NCBI RefSeq assembly: GCF_000717335.1
Contig: NZ_JNYZ01000018.1
Location: forward strand, 62,001 to 126,000
From: Amycolatopsis jejuensis
GTDB lineage: Bacteria > Actinomycetota > Actinomycetes > Mycobacteriales > Pseudonocardiaceae
DNA length: 64,000 nucleotides
Direction: 5' to 3'
Shown: in pieces, positions 16,682 through 29,780 of the stretch
Position numbering within the stretch: the first letter of the stretch is position 1
How the letters are laid out: each line of letters begins with the position of its first letter
Position numbers and translations under genes: made by a program
The notes under the pieces: generated by a model
Told to the model about the DNA's origin: nothing
The model's database searches: none
Seen by the model: the letters and a program-made list of their open reading frames with translations, nothing else

Positions 16682-18091
16682 TCAGGCCAGCCCGCGCAGG
16701 AAAGCCAGTGACGGGGCGAAGAAGTACTCGCCGCCCTTGAGCGTCACGGCTTGCGGCACCGGGTCGGCGGTGATCGGCGTGCCGGTCGGGTCACCCCAGG
16801 TCGTGACGTTTCCGGCCGGTTCGCGCGAACCCTGGGCGATCACCGGGTCAAGGCCGGGCTTGGTGCCCGGCACGATCGGGAAGCCCGGGTTGTTCGCCCA
16901 CAGCGTCTGGGTGAACTCGAACTGGTTGCCCAGCACCGAGTTGAACGCCATGAACAGCAGCCCCACCCCGCCGGACGGACGGGCGGACGGCGGCAGATCG
17001 GCGGTCGGGTCGTCGGCGCGTTCGCCGTACGTGACGCCGCGGCGGGCCATCAGGTGCTTGCGCTCGTCGGCGGGGTCCTCGGCACCGCCGCTGCCGCGCG
17101 GGTTCGTCTTGCGGATGTGCGCTTGGAACGGGCATTTCGCGCCGTCCGCGTCGCTGCCGTAGGTGAAGTTGTTCGGTACCGGGCTTTCCGCGCCCTCCTC
17201 GCGCTGGAGGGTGAGCGGGGTGCCGTCCTCGAACCGGCCGATGATCATGGCTCCGGCCCGTTCACGGTCGTCGCCGGTGAGGCCGAGCGCGTCGGCGAGG
17301 TCGGACTCGGCCTGCTTGAAGCGGCGGACGTTCTGCTCCAGCTTCCGGAACACCAGGTAGCTGCCGAAGTGGATCGACGGGTCCGGCGCGGCCGGGTCCG
17401 GCACCAGCACCTGCCCGAGCGGCGCCGCGGGATCCCAGACGTCGGTGCCGTCGGTGCCGTTGCGTTCGGCGTCGAGGTCCTCGGCGAGGAACAGCGGCTG
17501 GCTCCGCCCGTCGACATACCCGAAGTGCTCGATCCCTTCTCCGCGGCCGTTGGTGCGGCCGGATCCGGTTTCCTCGGCCAGCACGGTTACGGAATCCGGA
17601 AGCAGCGCGAGGACGTCGTTGCGGCAGGCGGTCGCTGCGCCGTCGGACGCGTCACCGATCATCACCACCGCGTGGATCGCCTGGTGGTACCCGGGATCGA
17701 AGGTGGACCGCGGCGGGTCGGCGAGCTTCGCGCGCGTCTGCGGGGACCCCATGCCGCGCACGAAGGCTTCGTCCGGCGGCGTTTGCGCGACGCCCAGCAC
17801 GGCGTACCCGGCAGCGGTGAGCCCGACCCCGACGTACGGCGTCCCCCGGGTCCCGGACGTCTTGAACGCGCTGATTTCCTCGAGGTGCGTTCGCGCGGAC
17901 TTCAGGTGCTGATTCGCCAGCGCGGCAAGGAAAGCCTTCGCCTCGCCGGCATCGCCGAAGGACAGGAACAGCGCCGAGAAATGGTCGCGGACGTGCGCTT
18001 TGACGATGTTGGGCTGGAGCTGGTCGAGCATCGCGGCGGCGTCGCCGTTCGCGGTGGTCCAGGACAGCGTGGTCGTGAGGTCGACAGCCAT
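16682..18091 (-). CDS. Dyp-type heme peroxidase
   Basis: This 469-aa protein has the signature Asp of dye-decolourising peroxidases in HFGYVDGRSQP (GxxDG) and a probable proximal heme His in KCPFQAHIRKTNPR. Length fits the larger bacterial subclass. No Sec or Tat signal is visible at the chosen ATG, which is preceded by GGGGAGGAA. It probably oxidises bulky substrates with hydrogen peroxide; the physiological substrate is unknown. It stands alone, downstream of a series of hairpins that follow gltD and convergent to the tautomerase operon. Confidence 0.92.
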   Translation of the reverse strand: MAVDLTTTLSWTTANGDAAAMLDQLQPNIVKAHVRDHFSALFLSFGDAGEAKAFLAALANQHLKSARTHLEEISAFKTSGTRGTPYVGVGLTAAGYAVLGVAQTPPDEAFVRGMGSPQTRAKLADPPRSTFDPGYHQAIHAVVMIGDASDGAATACRNDVLALLPDSVTVLAEETGSGRTNGRGEGIEHFGYVDGRSQPLFLAEDLDAERNGTDGTDVWDPAAPLGQVLVPDPAAPDPSIHFGSYLVFRKLEQNVRRFKQAESDLADALGLTGDDRERAGAMIIGRFEDGTPLTLQREEGAESPVPNNFTYGSDADGAKCPFQAHIRKTNPRGSGGAEDPADERKHLMARRGVTYGERADDPTADLPPSARPSGGVGLLFMAFNSVLGNQFEFTQTLWANNPGFPIVPGTKPGLDPVIAQGSREPAGNVTTWGDPTGTPITADPVPQAVTLKGGEYFFAPSLAFLRGLA

Positions 18092-18248
18092 GACCGGTGT
18101 TTCCTCCCCGAAGCCGCCACGCGCGGCTTCTGTCGGAGAGGAGGTCGCGCTGAGTAGACCGAAGGATTCACCGGCGGCGGGAAGTTCACCCTGATGGCGC
18201 AAGGTCGACGGTGATCTTGTTGCCGTGGGTGATCTTGGGCAAGAAAAG

Positions 18249-18280
18249 GGGCGGGTGCGACGACGCTGTCGCACCCGCCC
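18249..18280 (-). terminator. intrinsic terminator with U-rich tail (minus strand)
   Basis: A perfect 13-bp stem (18249-18261 with 18268-18280, arm GGGCGGGTGCGAC) has a 6-nt loop. Read on the minus strand it is followed by CTTTTCTT, a rare clear U-tract in this genome. It probably stops read-through from gltBD into the peroxidase gene. Confidence 0.85.
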
Positions 18281-18286
18281 GGCAAG

Positions 18287-18322
18287 CGGAGCAGACACGG
18301 CAACGCTGCCGTGCCCGCTCCG
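18287..18322. terminator. second hairpin of the gltD-downstream stack
   Basis: An inner perfect stem CACGGCA/TGCCGTG (18296-18302, 18307-18313) has a 4-nt loop and is extended by an outer CGGAGC/GCTCCG pairing. Its loop core ACGCTG resembles that of the neighbouring hairpins, suggesting duplication of a terminator module. Confidence 0.55.
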
Positions 18323-18455
18323 AGGCTGGAGCAGCCCGGGCCAGCCAGCGCTGGCTCGGATGGTCGGGCGAGCACGGCGACGTTGACGTGCCCGCTCCGA
18401 GGCTGAGCAGCCCGGGCCGGGTGGCGCCGACGGTGGCGCAGCGGCTCAGGTAGAT

Positions 18456-18491
18456 CGGGGCAGGCGCGGCACCGTTGACGCGCCTGCCCCG
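18456..18491. terminator. hairpin terminator directly after gltD
   Basis: A perfect 12-bp stem (18456-18467 with 18480-18491, arm CGGGGCAGGCGC) and a 12-nt loop begin four bases past the gltD stop on the minus strand. No U-tract is visible. Confidence 0.75.
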
Positions 18492-18495
18492 GGTC

Positions 18496-19939
18496 TCAGG
18501 CGATCGGCCGGTCCGTCGGCGCGATCGGGGCCGGGAGGACGGCCCGGCCGGTCAGAAATGCGTCCACCCCGGCCGCGCAGGACCGGCCCTCCGCGATCGC
18601 CCACACGATCAGCGACTGCCCGCGGCCCATGTCCCCAGCGACGAACACGTTGTCCACCGTCGTCCGGAAGTTCTTGTCCCGCGACACATTCCCGCGCTGG
18701 TCGAGCTCCACGCCGAGGTCGGTGAGCAGGCCCTCGCGCTGCGGGCCGAGGAAGCCCATCGCCAGCAGCACCAGCTGCGCGGGCAGCTCCTGCTCGCTGC
18801 CCTCGACCGGGACGAACTTGCCGCCCTCGTTGCGTACCTCCACCAGCTTCAGCGCGCGCACCCGGCCGTCCGCATCGGACAGGAACTCCTGCGTGTTCAC
18901 CGAGTACAGCCTTTCGCCGCCCTCCTCGTGTGCCGAGGACACCCGGTAGATCATCGGGTACGTCGGCCACGGGTGTACGTCCGAACGCGACTCCGGCGGA
19001 CGCGGCATGATTTCCAGCTGCGTCACCGATTTCGCGCCCTGCCGGTGCGAGGTACCGACGCAGTCCGCGCCGGTGTCGCCGCCGCCGATCACCACGACGT
19101 CGAGCCCGGCCGCGGAGTACGGCGACTCCGCCAGCTCGCCCGCCGCGACCCGGTTGGCCGGTGGCAGGAACTCCATGGCCTGGTGGATGCCGTCCAGCGA
19201 ACGGCCGTCGATCGGCAGGTCGCGCCACGCCGTCGCGCCGCCCGCGAGCACCACCGTGTCGTGCTCCGCGCGCAGCTGCTCGACGGTGACGTCGATGCCC
19301 ACGTTCACCGACGTCCGGAACTCCGTGCCCTCGGCGCGCATCTGGTCGAGCCGGCGGTCGAGCCGGGACTTCTCCATCTTGAACTCGGGAATGCCGTACC
19401 GTAGCAGCCCGCCGATCTTGTCCGCGCGCTCGTACACGACGACGCTGTGCCCCGCCCGCGTGAGCTGCTGCGCGGCGGCCAGCCCGGCCGGACCGGACCC
19501 GACCACCGCGACCTTCTTGCCGGTCTTCGCGACCGCCACCTGCGGCGTGACCCAGCCCTCTTCGAACGCCCGGTCCACAATGGAGATCTCGACCCGCTTG
19601 ATGGTGACCGGATCGTCGTTGATGCCCAGCACGCACGCGGTTTCGCACGGCGCCGGGCACAGCGTGCCGGTGAACTCCGGGAAGTTGTTGGTGGCGTGCA
19701 GCCGTTCCGCCGCCTGCTGCCAATCCTCCCGCCACACCAGCGTGTTCCACTCCGGAATGAGGTTCCCGAGCGGACAACCCTGGTGACAGAACGGAATCCC
19801 GCAGTCCATACAGCGGCCGGCCTGCTTTTCCAGCCGCGTGGTGGCGAAGTCCTCGTAGACCTCGCGCCAGTCCAGCAGGCGCAGATCCACCGGACGCCGC
19901 TTCGGTTCCTCGCGTGTGGTGGTCAGAAAGCCCTTGGGG

Positions 19940-19947
<8 letters not shown>
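18496..19947 (-). CDS. gltD: glutamate synthase small subunit GltD
   Basis: This 483-aa protein has N-terminal [4Fe-4S]-binding cysteines 46, 49, 54 and 58 in [21 protein letters not shown]-binding loop [17 protein letters not shown] and a second Rossmann loop [15 protein letters not shown] for NADPH follow, and ALKLVEV and [14 protein letters not shown] lie near the C-terminus. It passes electrons from NADPH to the large subunit for glutamate formation from glutamine and 2-oxoglutarate. Its ATG overlaps the gltB stop by 8 bases, so the two are cotranscribed and coupled. Confidence 0.97.
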
Positions 19948-24484
<4,537 letters not shown>

Positions 24485-25042
24485 GGCTGGCCGCCTCCCA
24501 AGGCGTTGGCGCGGTCGTGCTCACTCCATCGAAGGTTCGTCTGTGAACCGGTTAACGAAGTGGTCCGGAACCGCGATGGTCAGTCGAGAAGGGAAAACCA
24601 TCCGGTGCCGCACCTTCGGGGACGCCGCGATGCGTCCCGGTGCGTGGGGTACCGCGGCCCGGTCGGACGACCAGGCCGGGAGCCGGATGGTTCCAAGCCG
24701 CACGGCGATGGGCGGCGGAACGGTTTTCTGCACGGCGCTGTACAGGCACGCGCCGTCGTCGGTCGGCCTGAGTGGTGGGGGCCGGCCGGGCGCGTGGTGC
24801 TGTCCCCGGGTTCGCCGGGTCTTATGACGATAGTGTGAATTCGCTGTAATCGACATACGTCGTGGCGCGGGCGTGGGAAACGCCACGCATACGTTGACGG
24901 CCACCGGGGTACTCCCATATGCCGGGCCGTCTCTCCCGCCAAGCGGTCAGCGGTGCCGCTGACCTGCGTAAACGCCTGCGCCCGCCCGTCTTATGTGCAC
25001 CCGCGGCACCTGGTTGACTGGACGGCATGAGACGGCGCGCCG
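24485..25042. other. long intergenic leader region between gltB and the YigZ-family gene
   Basis: This 558-bp divergent region is unusually long for the window. It contains a near-palindrome (24543-24556), a small GGACGC/GCGTCC hairpin within about 24618-24635, an AT-rich patch around 24820-24880 that probably holds a promoter, a CGTGGCG/CGCCACG stem near 24870-24896, and a perfect 8-bp hairpin GGTCAGCG-GTGC-CGCTGACC (24945-24964). A minus-strand frame (24521-24904) has no RBS and no recognisable protein; I do not call it. Confidence 0.6.
24543..24556. promoter_or_regulatory. near-palindrome upstream of gltB
   Basis: GTGAACCGGTTAAC is a 14-bp palindrome with one mismatched pair, centred about 65 bp upstream of the gltB start. 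GTnAC and GnAAC half-sites are known features of actinobacterial GlnR boxes, but the GlnR spacing is not matched, so assignment to a particular regulator is tentative. Confidence 0.4.
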
Positions 25043-25669
25043 ATGGCTGATCGTTATCTGTCCGTGGCGGCATCCGGGCTGCACGAGATCGAAATCCGCC
25101 GCTCGCGGTTCCTCTGTGCCCTCGCCCCGGCCGCCGACGAGCCGGGCGCCCGCGAGGTGATTGCGGCCCGCCGGCGCGCGGAACCCTCGGCGCGGCACCA
25201 CTGTCACGCGTTCGTCCTCGGCTCCGACGGCCGCACCCAGCGTTCCAGCGACGACGGCGAACCCGCCGGGACGGCCGGCGTGCCCATGCTGGAAGTGCTG
25301 CGCCGCCGCGAGGTCACGGACACGGTCGCGGTGGTGTCTCGTCATTTCGGCGGGGTGCTGCTGGGCGCCGGGGGACTGATCCGCGCGTACGGGCAGGCGG
25401 TGTCGGAGGCGCTCGATCACGTGGGGCTCGTGGAGTACCGGCGGCTGCGGCTCTTCGACATCGAGGTGGACTACACGCGAGCCGGCCGGCTGGAGAACGA
25501 CGTGCGGACGTCTCCGTACGTGCTGCACGAGACCCGTTTCCAGGCGGCGGCGCACTTCGAGGTGGGCCTGCTGCCGGGCGAGGAGCCCCGGTTCACCGCG
25601 TGGCTGGCCGACCTGACCGGCGGCGAGGCCGTCGCGGTGGAGCTGGGGGAGGAGTGGGTACGCGGATGA
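25043..25669 (+). CDS. YigZ/IMPACT-family protein (UPF0029)
   Basis: This 208-aa protein carries the UPF0029 core: SRFLCALAPA, then HHCHAFVLG, followed by SSDDGEPAGTAGVPMLEVL and SRHFGGVLLGAGGLIRAYG. The N-terminal IMPACT domain is followed by a DUF1949-like ferredoxin-fold C-terminal domain. The family is widespread but its bacterial role is unproven; the eukaryotic relative IMPACT regulates translation via GCN1. It appears monocistronic and converges on a small minus-strand gene with adjacent stops. Confidence 0.9.
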   Translation: MADRYLSVAASGLHEIEIRRSRFLCALAPAADEPGAREVIAARRRAEPSARHHCHAFVLGSDGRTQRSSDDGEPAGTAGVPMLEVLRRREVTDTVAVVSRHFGGVLLGAGGLIRAYGQAVSEALDHVGLVEYRRLRLFDIEVDYTRAGRLENDVRTSPYVLHETRFQAAAHFEVGLLPGEEPRFTAWLADLTGGEAVAVELGEEWVRG

Positions 25670-25921
25670 TCAAGCGGCGACCGGGTTTCCGGCCAATGCG
25701 CGCTTGCCCGCGGCAGTCAGCCGCGCCGGGACTCTTCCCCCGCACGGCCCTTCGGCGGCCGCTTCGATCAGGCCGTTGCGGACGAGATCGCGGACCGTCG
25801 CCTGGTCGCAGCAGCTCAGCCCGTCCACGAAAAGGTCCGGTTCGCAGCTGCAGCTGATCTCCGCGTGCCCTTCGGCCACGGCTCTCAGCGTGGCCCGCTC
25901 CCGGTGGTTCAGCTCGGTCAT
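25670..25921 (-). CDS. small uncharacterised protein, winged-helix-like (paralogue of 27964-28221)
   Basis: This 83-aa protein begins MTELNHRERATLRAVAEGHAEI. Its predicted helix-helix-wing layout ends in RVPARLTAAGKRAL, like a small DNA-binding domain. Three cysteines plus one (CSCEP, SCCDQ) could bind metal. The same blocks (LNHRE, LRAVA, AEI, PDL-VDG, RVPARL) recur in the protein at 27964-28221. The frame continues upstream to 26023, but the ATG at 25921 matches the paralogue's start. It lies just downstream of the tetR gene on the same strand. Function unknown. Confidence 0.65.
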   Translation of the reverse strand: MTELNHRERATLRAVAEGHAEISCSCEPDLFVDGLSCCDQATVRDLVRNGLIEAAAEGPCGGRVPARLTAAGKRALAGNPVAA

Positions 25922-26019
25922 CACTCCGCCAGTGTCCGTCGCGGGGTGCCCGATGTCGCGTATTTCGCGCCGTTTCCGGGGGTATGTCGCGACACTTTCG
26001 GGGCGTCCGCTGTGGACTG

Positions 26020-26571
26020 TCACCGGATGCGCTGGAGCAGGGTCCGGACCGCAGGGGTGACGAGCCGTTCGACGTCTTCGGGGGTGGCGGTGGCGAGCGG
26101 GTCCTTGCCGACGATCGAGCGGACAAGGCCGATCCCGAGCAGCCAGGCCATCGCGAGATCGGCACGCAGCTCGGCGTCCGGTTCGTCGGTGAGCCCGGCC
26201 AGCGCCCGGGTGTACTCGCCGCCGACCTGCGCGCGCAATGCCTCGTCGGCGTGCTCGGTGCCGGAGGATCGCAGGTACGTCTCGACGGAGTTGTTGCCGC
26301 CGTCGAGAAGGGCCTGCAACGCTTGCCCGAAAAGCTCCTCCGGCGGGGTCGTCTCGATCTGGGCAAGACCGCCGCGGGCGATCACGATCTCGAACAACGC
26401 GTCCTTGTTGCCGAAGTACCGGAACAGCAAGGCCTGGTTGACCCCGGCGCGGTTCGCGATGTCGCGCACCGTGGTGCGGTCGAAGCCGCGTTCGGCGAAC
26501 AGTTCGGCCGCAGCATCGAGCAGCGCGGCCTTCGTCGCCGCCGCGTCGCGTCGGTGCGGATCGACGCCCAT
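26020..26571 (-). CDS. TetR-family transcriptional regulator
   Basis: This 183-aa protein has a clear N-terminal TetR helix-turn-helix (AALLDAAAELFAERGFDRTTVRDIANRAGVNQALLFRYFGNK, within residues 15-58) and a divergent ligand-binding C-terminal domain. The ATG has GGGAGG upstream. It lies 56 bp downstream of a P450 gene on the same strand, so it probably responds to a ligand related to that enzyme. A link to the inverted-repeat operators upstream of the two P450-ferredoxin pairs 6-8 kb away is possible but unproven. Confidence 0.93.
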   Translation of the reverse strand: MGVDPHRRDAAATKAALLDAAAELFAERGFDRTTVRDIANRAGVNQALLFRYFGNKDALFEIVIARGGLAQIETTPPEELFGQALQALLDGGNNSVETYLRSSGTEHADEALRAQVGGEYTRALAGLTDEPDAELRADLAMAWLLGIGLVRSIVGKDPLATATPEDVERLVTPAVRTLLQRIR

Positions 26572-26627
26572 CCGGCCTCCCGTGGTCGCTGGCTCGCGTT
26601 CCCGACGAGACTAGCCCTGGCCGGCGG

Positions 26628-27842
26628 CTATGCGGGGGAGCCCCAGCTGACCGGCAGCTCGCGGACGCCGTAGACGAGCGTGTTGTGCTTGTACTGCAAC
26701 GAGTCTTGCGGTACGGCCAGCCGCAGATCAGGGATCCGGCGGAACAGGCCCGTCAACGCTTCCTGCAGTTCGACCCTGGCCAGCTGCTGGCCGATGCACT
26801 GGTGCGCGCCGTATCCGAAGGCGACATGCGTACGGGGTGCTTCCCGGGTGAAATCGAGGCGGTCGGCGCCGGGAAACCAGTTCTCGTCGCGGTTCGCCGA
26901 GCTGAGGGCGGCCACCAGCCACTCACCCGCATTGACCGTCCGCTCGCCGATCCGGACGTCCTCGGTGGCGTACCTCGCCACTCCGAACTGCACGATCGAC
27001 AGGTAGCGCAGCAGCTCCTCGGCTGCCCGCTGCGGGTCCGCGAGCGCGGGGTCACGCAGCTCGGGGTGATCGAGCAGGGCAAGCGTGCTGAGGGTGATCA
27101 TGTTCGCGGTCGTCTCGTGCCCGGCCACCAGCAGGTTGAGCCCGAGCAGGACGAGCTCGGGAAGGGTGAGCGGGTCGCCGGTGGTCTCGCCGCGGACGAT
27201 CAGCTTGCTGAACAGGTCGTCCTGCGGATCCTGCTGTTTGCCGGCGAACAGCTCCGCGAGGAATGCGGCAATGGCGTCATATGCCCGATTTGTGTCCTCG
27301 GGTGTGCCCTCGGTACTGAGCAGCGCCCCGCTGTGGTGCTGGAACTGCTCGCGCTCGGCATACGGGACGCCGAGCAGCTCGCAGATGATCAGCGAGGGGA
27401 TCGGCAGCGCGAAGTCCTGCATCAGATCGGCGGGGCCGCCCTTGGCGAGCATCGTGTCGAGGTGCTCGTCGACCAGCTGCTTCACCGAGGCACGGAGGGT
27501 CTCCACCCGGCGCACGGTGAACTCGGCGAGCACCATCTTGCGCAGCCGCGCGTGGTCGGGCCCGTCGAGCTGGATGAGCGAGCCCGGCTTGACCTCCTCG
27601 TCGGGGTCGAGCTCCGGTTTGACGTGCACTGAGGACGCGCCGCGCGAGCTCAGCGTGCGGTCGGCGAGCACGGCGCGGACGTCGTCGTACCGCGTGACGA
27701 CCCAGGCGTCGATCCCGGCCGGGCAGCGCATCCGCGTGACAGGCTCGGCGTCCCGCATCGCGGCGTAACCGGCGGGCGGGTCGAACGGGCCGCCGGCCGG
27801 CCGGTCCACCGGGAGGTCGGGGAGTGCGGATGCGGGGGCCAT
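26628..27842 (-). CDS. cytochrome P450
   Basis: This 404-aa bacterial class I P450 has the I-helix oxygen-binding motif AGHETT, an ExxR in EELLRYLS, and the heme loop FGYGAHQCIG with Cys349 as axial ligand. It is soluble with no membrane anchor. The ATG at 27842 follows GAGAGG. The sequence looks like the CYP105/CYP107 type of actinomycete secondary or xenobiotic metabolism. No ferredoxin gene is adjacent, unlike the pairs downstream, so it may borrow those partners. It is followed by tetR. Confidence 0.93.
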   Translation of the reverse strand: MAPASALPDLPVDRPAGGPFDPPAGYAAMRDAEPVTRMRCPAGIDAWVVTRYDDVRAVLADRTLSSRGASSVHVKPELDPDEEVKPGSLIQLDGPDHARLRKMVLAEFTVRRVETLRASVKQLVDEHLDTMLAKGGPADLMQDFALPIPSLIICELLGVPYAEREQFQHHSGALLSTEGTPEDTNRAYDAIAAFLAELFAGKQQDPQDDLFSKLIVRGETTGDPLTLPELVLLGLNLLVAGHETTANMITLSTLALLDHPELRDPALADPQRAAEELLRYLSIVQFGVARYATEDVRIGERTVNAGEWLVAALSSANRDENWFPGADRLDFTREAPRTHVAFGYGAHQCIGQQLARVELQEALTGLFRRIPDLRLAVPQDSLQYKHNTLVYGVRELPVSWGSPA

Positions 27843-27963
27843 GGCGGTACCTCTCGTCCGGCGGCGGGTCTTCCTCCACCATGGAGGCACCCGGACCGGG
27901 CCGGGCCGATCGGTGCCGGAAGGGCGGCAGATCTGCCCGGAATGCCCTGGCCGCGCCGAGGGG

Positions 27964-28221
27964 TCAGGCAGACTGCGGCCGCAGCGCGGCGAGCGCGTGC
28001 CGGGCGGCCTCGCTGAGCCGGGCCGGGACGCGGTCGCCGAGCACGCCGGGCCGGACCGGGCAGATCCAGCCGCCGTCGACCAAGCGGGTCACCGCGGAGT
28101 GGTCGCACCATCCGCCGTCCACGGCGAGGTCCGGGGCCGGGCCGATGAGGATTTCCGCCCGGCCGGCCGCGACGGCCCGCAGGATGGCGTGTTCCCGGTG
28201 GTTGAGGGTGTCCGGCTCCAT
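27964..28221 (-). CDS. small uncharacterised protein, winged-helix-like (paralogue of 25670-25921)
   Basis: This 85-aa protein reads MEPDTLNHREHAILRAVAAG at its start and RVPARLSEAARHAL near its end. It shares an identical block order with the protein at 25670-25921 but has only one Cys. Both are on the minus strand and flank the P450-tetR pair, so one may derive from the other by local duplication. A long overlapping frame in the same phase runs upstream through the MFS gene, but the ATG at 28221 is where similarity to the paralogue begins. Function unknown. Confidence 0.6.
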   Translation of the reverse strand: MEPDTLNHREHAILRAVAAGRAEILIGPAPDLAVDGGWCDHSAVTRLVDGGWICPVRPGVLGDRVPARLSEAARHALAALRPQSA

Positions 28222-28361
28222 GGCGATCACTTCTTCGGTTCGGCCTCCCGGCGCTGGGAGGATCGGGACCCCATGGTCGGCCGTGCCGGTTCCGGAACGG
28301 AAGGGCTTGCCGGGCAGCCGGGTACTTACAGTCATCGGTGCTACCCCGGCGGACACTCCGG

Positions 28362-29780
28362 TCAGACCGGTTCCCCGGCCGGTTCGTCGGCGAACCGGCG
28401 CGCGACGCGGTCGGCCCCGGCCTTCGCCCACGCCGTTGTACCGGCGATCGCGAGCACGATGATCAGCGTCGTCCCGCCCGCGACGGCCCACCACGCGGCT
28501 GCGTAACCGACGAGCGGCACGGCCGCGGCGGCGAGGATGGTGCCCGCGATCGCGACGCCGAGGGTCTGCCCGACCTGCCGCGACGTCGAGGCGACCGCGG
28601 CGGCGACCCCCGCCTGCGAGAGCGGCATCCCGCTCACCGCGGCGTTGGTGATCGGCGGGTTCAGCAGCCCGAAGCCCAGCCCGAACACGCCGTACGCGAC
28701 CGCGAGGACCCACAGTGGCGTGGTGACCGACGCGGTGGTGAGCACGATCGCGACGGCGGTCATCGAGAATCCGGCGGCCAGCAACGGGATCCGCGCTCCG
28801 CGGGCGGCGACGATCCGGCCGGACAGCGGGGCACAGATCGTGGCGGCGACGGCGGTCGGCAGCAGCATCAGCCCGGACTGCAGCGCCGAGAGCCCGCGGA
28901 CCTCCTGCAGGTAGAGCGGCGAAAGGAAGAGGAACGTCCCGAAGGCGGCGAGCCCGCACACCGCGCTGACCGTGGCCGAGGAGAACGGCGCGCTCCGGAA
29001 GAACCGCAGTTCGATGAGCGGTTCCCGGCGGCGGATTTCCCAGCGGATCAACCCGATCAGCGCGACGACGCCGATGCCGAAGAGGCCGAGGATGAACGGC
29101 GATCCCCAGCCGAGGCGCTGTCCTTCGATGACCGCGGTCACCACCGAACCGAGCAGCACCACGACGAGGGCCTGCCCGACCGGGTCCGGACGGCGGGACC
29201 GCGCGGCCCGCGACTCCGGCACGTACCGCGCGGTGAGCACGAGCGCGGCGAGCACCACCGGGACGTTGACCCAGAAAATGGCCCGCCAGCCGATGCCCTC
29301 GGTGAGCACCCCGCCGAGCACCGGGCCGACGCCGAGGGAAATCCCGACGATCGAGCCCCACACCCCGATGGCGCGCGCCCGCTCGCCGGGGTCGGTGAAG
29401 ACGTTGGTGATGATCGACATCGCGACCGGGTTCAGCATCGCGCCGCCGAGCGCCTGCACGATCCGTGCCGCGACCAGCCAGCCGATCGACGGCGCGAGGC
29501 TGCACAGCAGCGACCCGAGCCCGAAGAGGACCAGCCCGGTCAGGAGGATCCGCTTGCGCCCCAACCGATCCCCGGTGGCCCCGGCGAGCATGAGGAAACA
29601 CGCGAGCACGAGCGTGTACGCGTCGACTGTCCACTGCAGACCGCTGATCGACGCGCCGAGGTCGCTGCGGATGGCCGGGAGCGCGACGTTGACGATGGTG
29701 TTGTCCATCGCGACGACCAGGATGCTCGAGCACAGGATCGCGAGGACGCCGAATCTTCTCCGCGCGGTGTCGACTCCCAT
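28362..29780 (-). CDS. MFS drug-efflux transporter, DHA2 family (14 transmembrane segments)
   Basis: This 472-aa protein has about 14 hydrophobic helices. Signature segments are DNTIVNVALPAI in helix 1, LAGATGDRLGRKR (the motif A loop after helix 2) and GVGPVLGGVLTEGIGWRAIFWVNVP (motif C region), all typical of EmrB/QacA-like proton-driven exporters. Its ATG overlaps the stop of the FAD monooxygenase (TGATG), so modification and export are coupled. It probably exports an aromatic or drug-like compound; MarR control from the divergent gene at 31318 is likely. Confidence 0.93.
   Translation of the reverse strand: MGVDTARRRFGVLAILCSSILVVAMDNTIVNVALPAIRSDLGASISGLQWTVDAYTLVLACFLMLAGATGDRLGRKRILLTGLVLFGLGSLLCSLAPSIGWLVAARIVQALGGAMLNPVAMSIITNVFTDPGERARAIGVWGSIVGISLGVGPVLGGVLTEGIGWRAIFWVNVPVVLAALVLTARYVPESRAARSRRPDPVGQALVVVLLGSVVTAVIEGQRLGWGSPFILGLFGIGVVALIGLIRWEIRRREPLIELRFFRSAPFSSATVSAVCGLAAFGTFLFLSPLYLQEVRGLSALQSGLMLLPTAVAATICAPLSGRIVAARGARIPLLAAGFSMTAVAIVLTTASVTTPLWVLAVAYGVFGLGFGLLNPPITNAAVSGMPLSQAGVAAAVASTSRQVGQTLGVAIAGTILAAAAVPLVGYAAAWWAVAGGTTLIIVLAIAGTTAWAKAGADRVARRFADEPAGEPV

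Larger units (their letters stand above)
18092..18495. other. hairpin-rich intergenic region between gltD and the Dyp peroxidase
   Basis: About 400 bp without a gene. From gltD outward on the minus strand it holds a 12-bp-stem hairpin (18456-18491), two related copies of a segment (about 18289-18345 and 18370-18420) each carrying a similar hairpin core, and then an intrinsic terminator (18249-18280). The peroxidase promoter must lie in about 18100-18245. Confidence 0.75.

Noticed and set aside
16682..18091. Tat-exported peroxidase
   Set aside because: No twin-arginine signal is visible at the supported ATG; upstream in-frame sequence runs into the hairpin region.
24521..24904. A possible leader peptide or small gene upstream of gltB
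   Set aside because: It starts with GTG without a ribosome site, has no recognisable domain, and overlaps the probable gltB control region.
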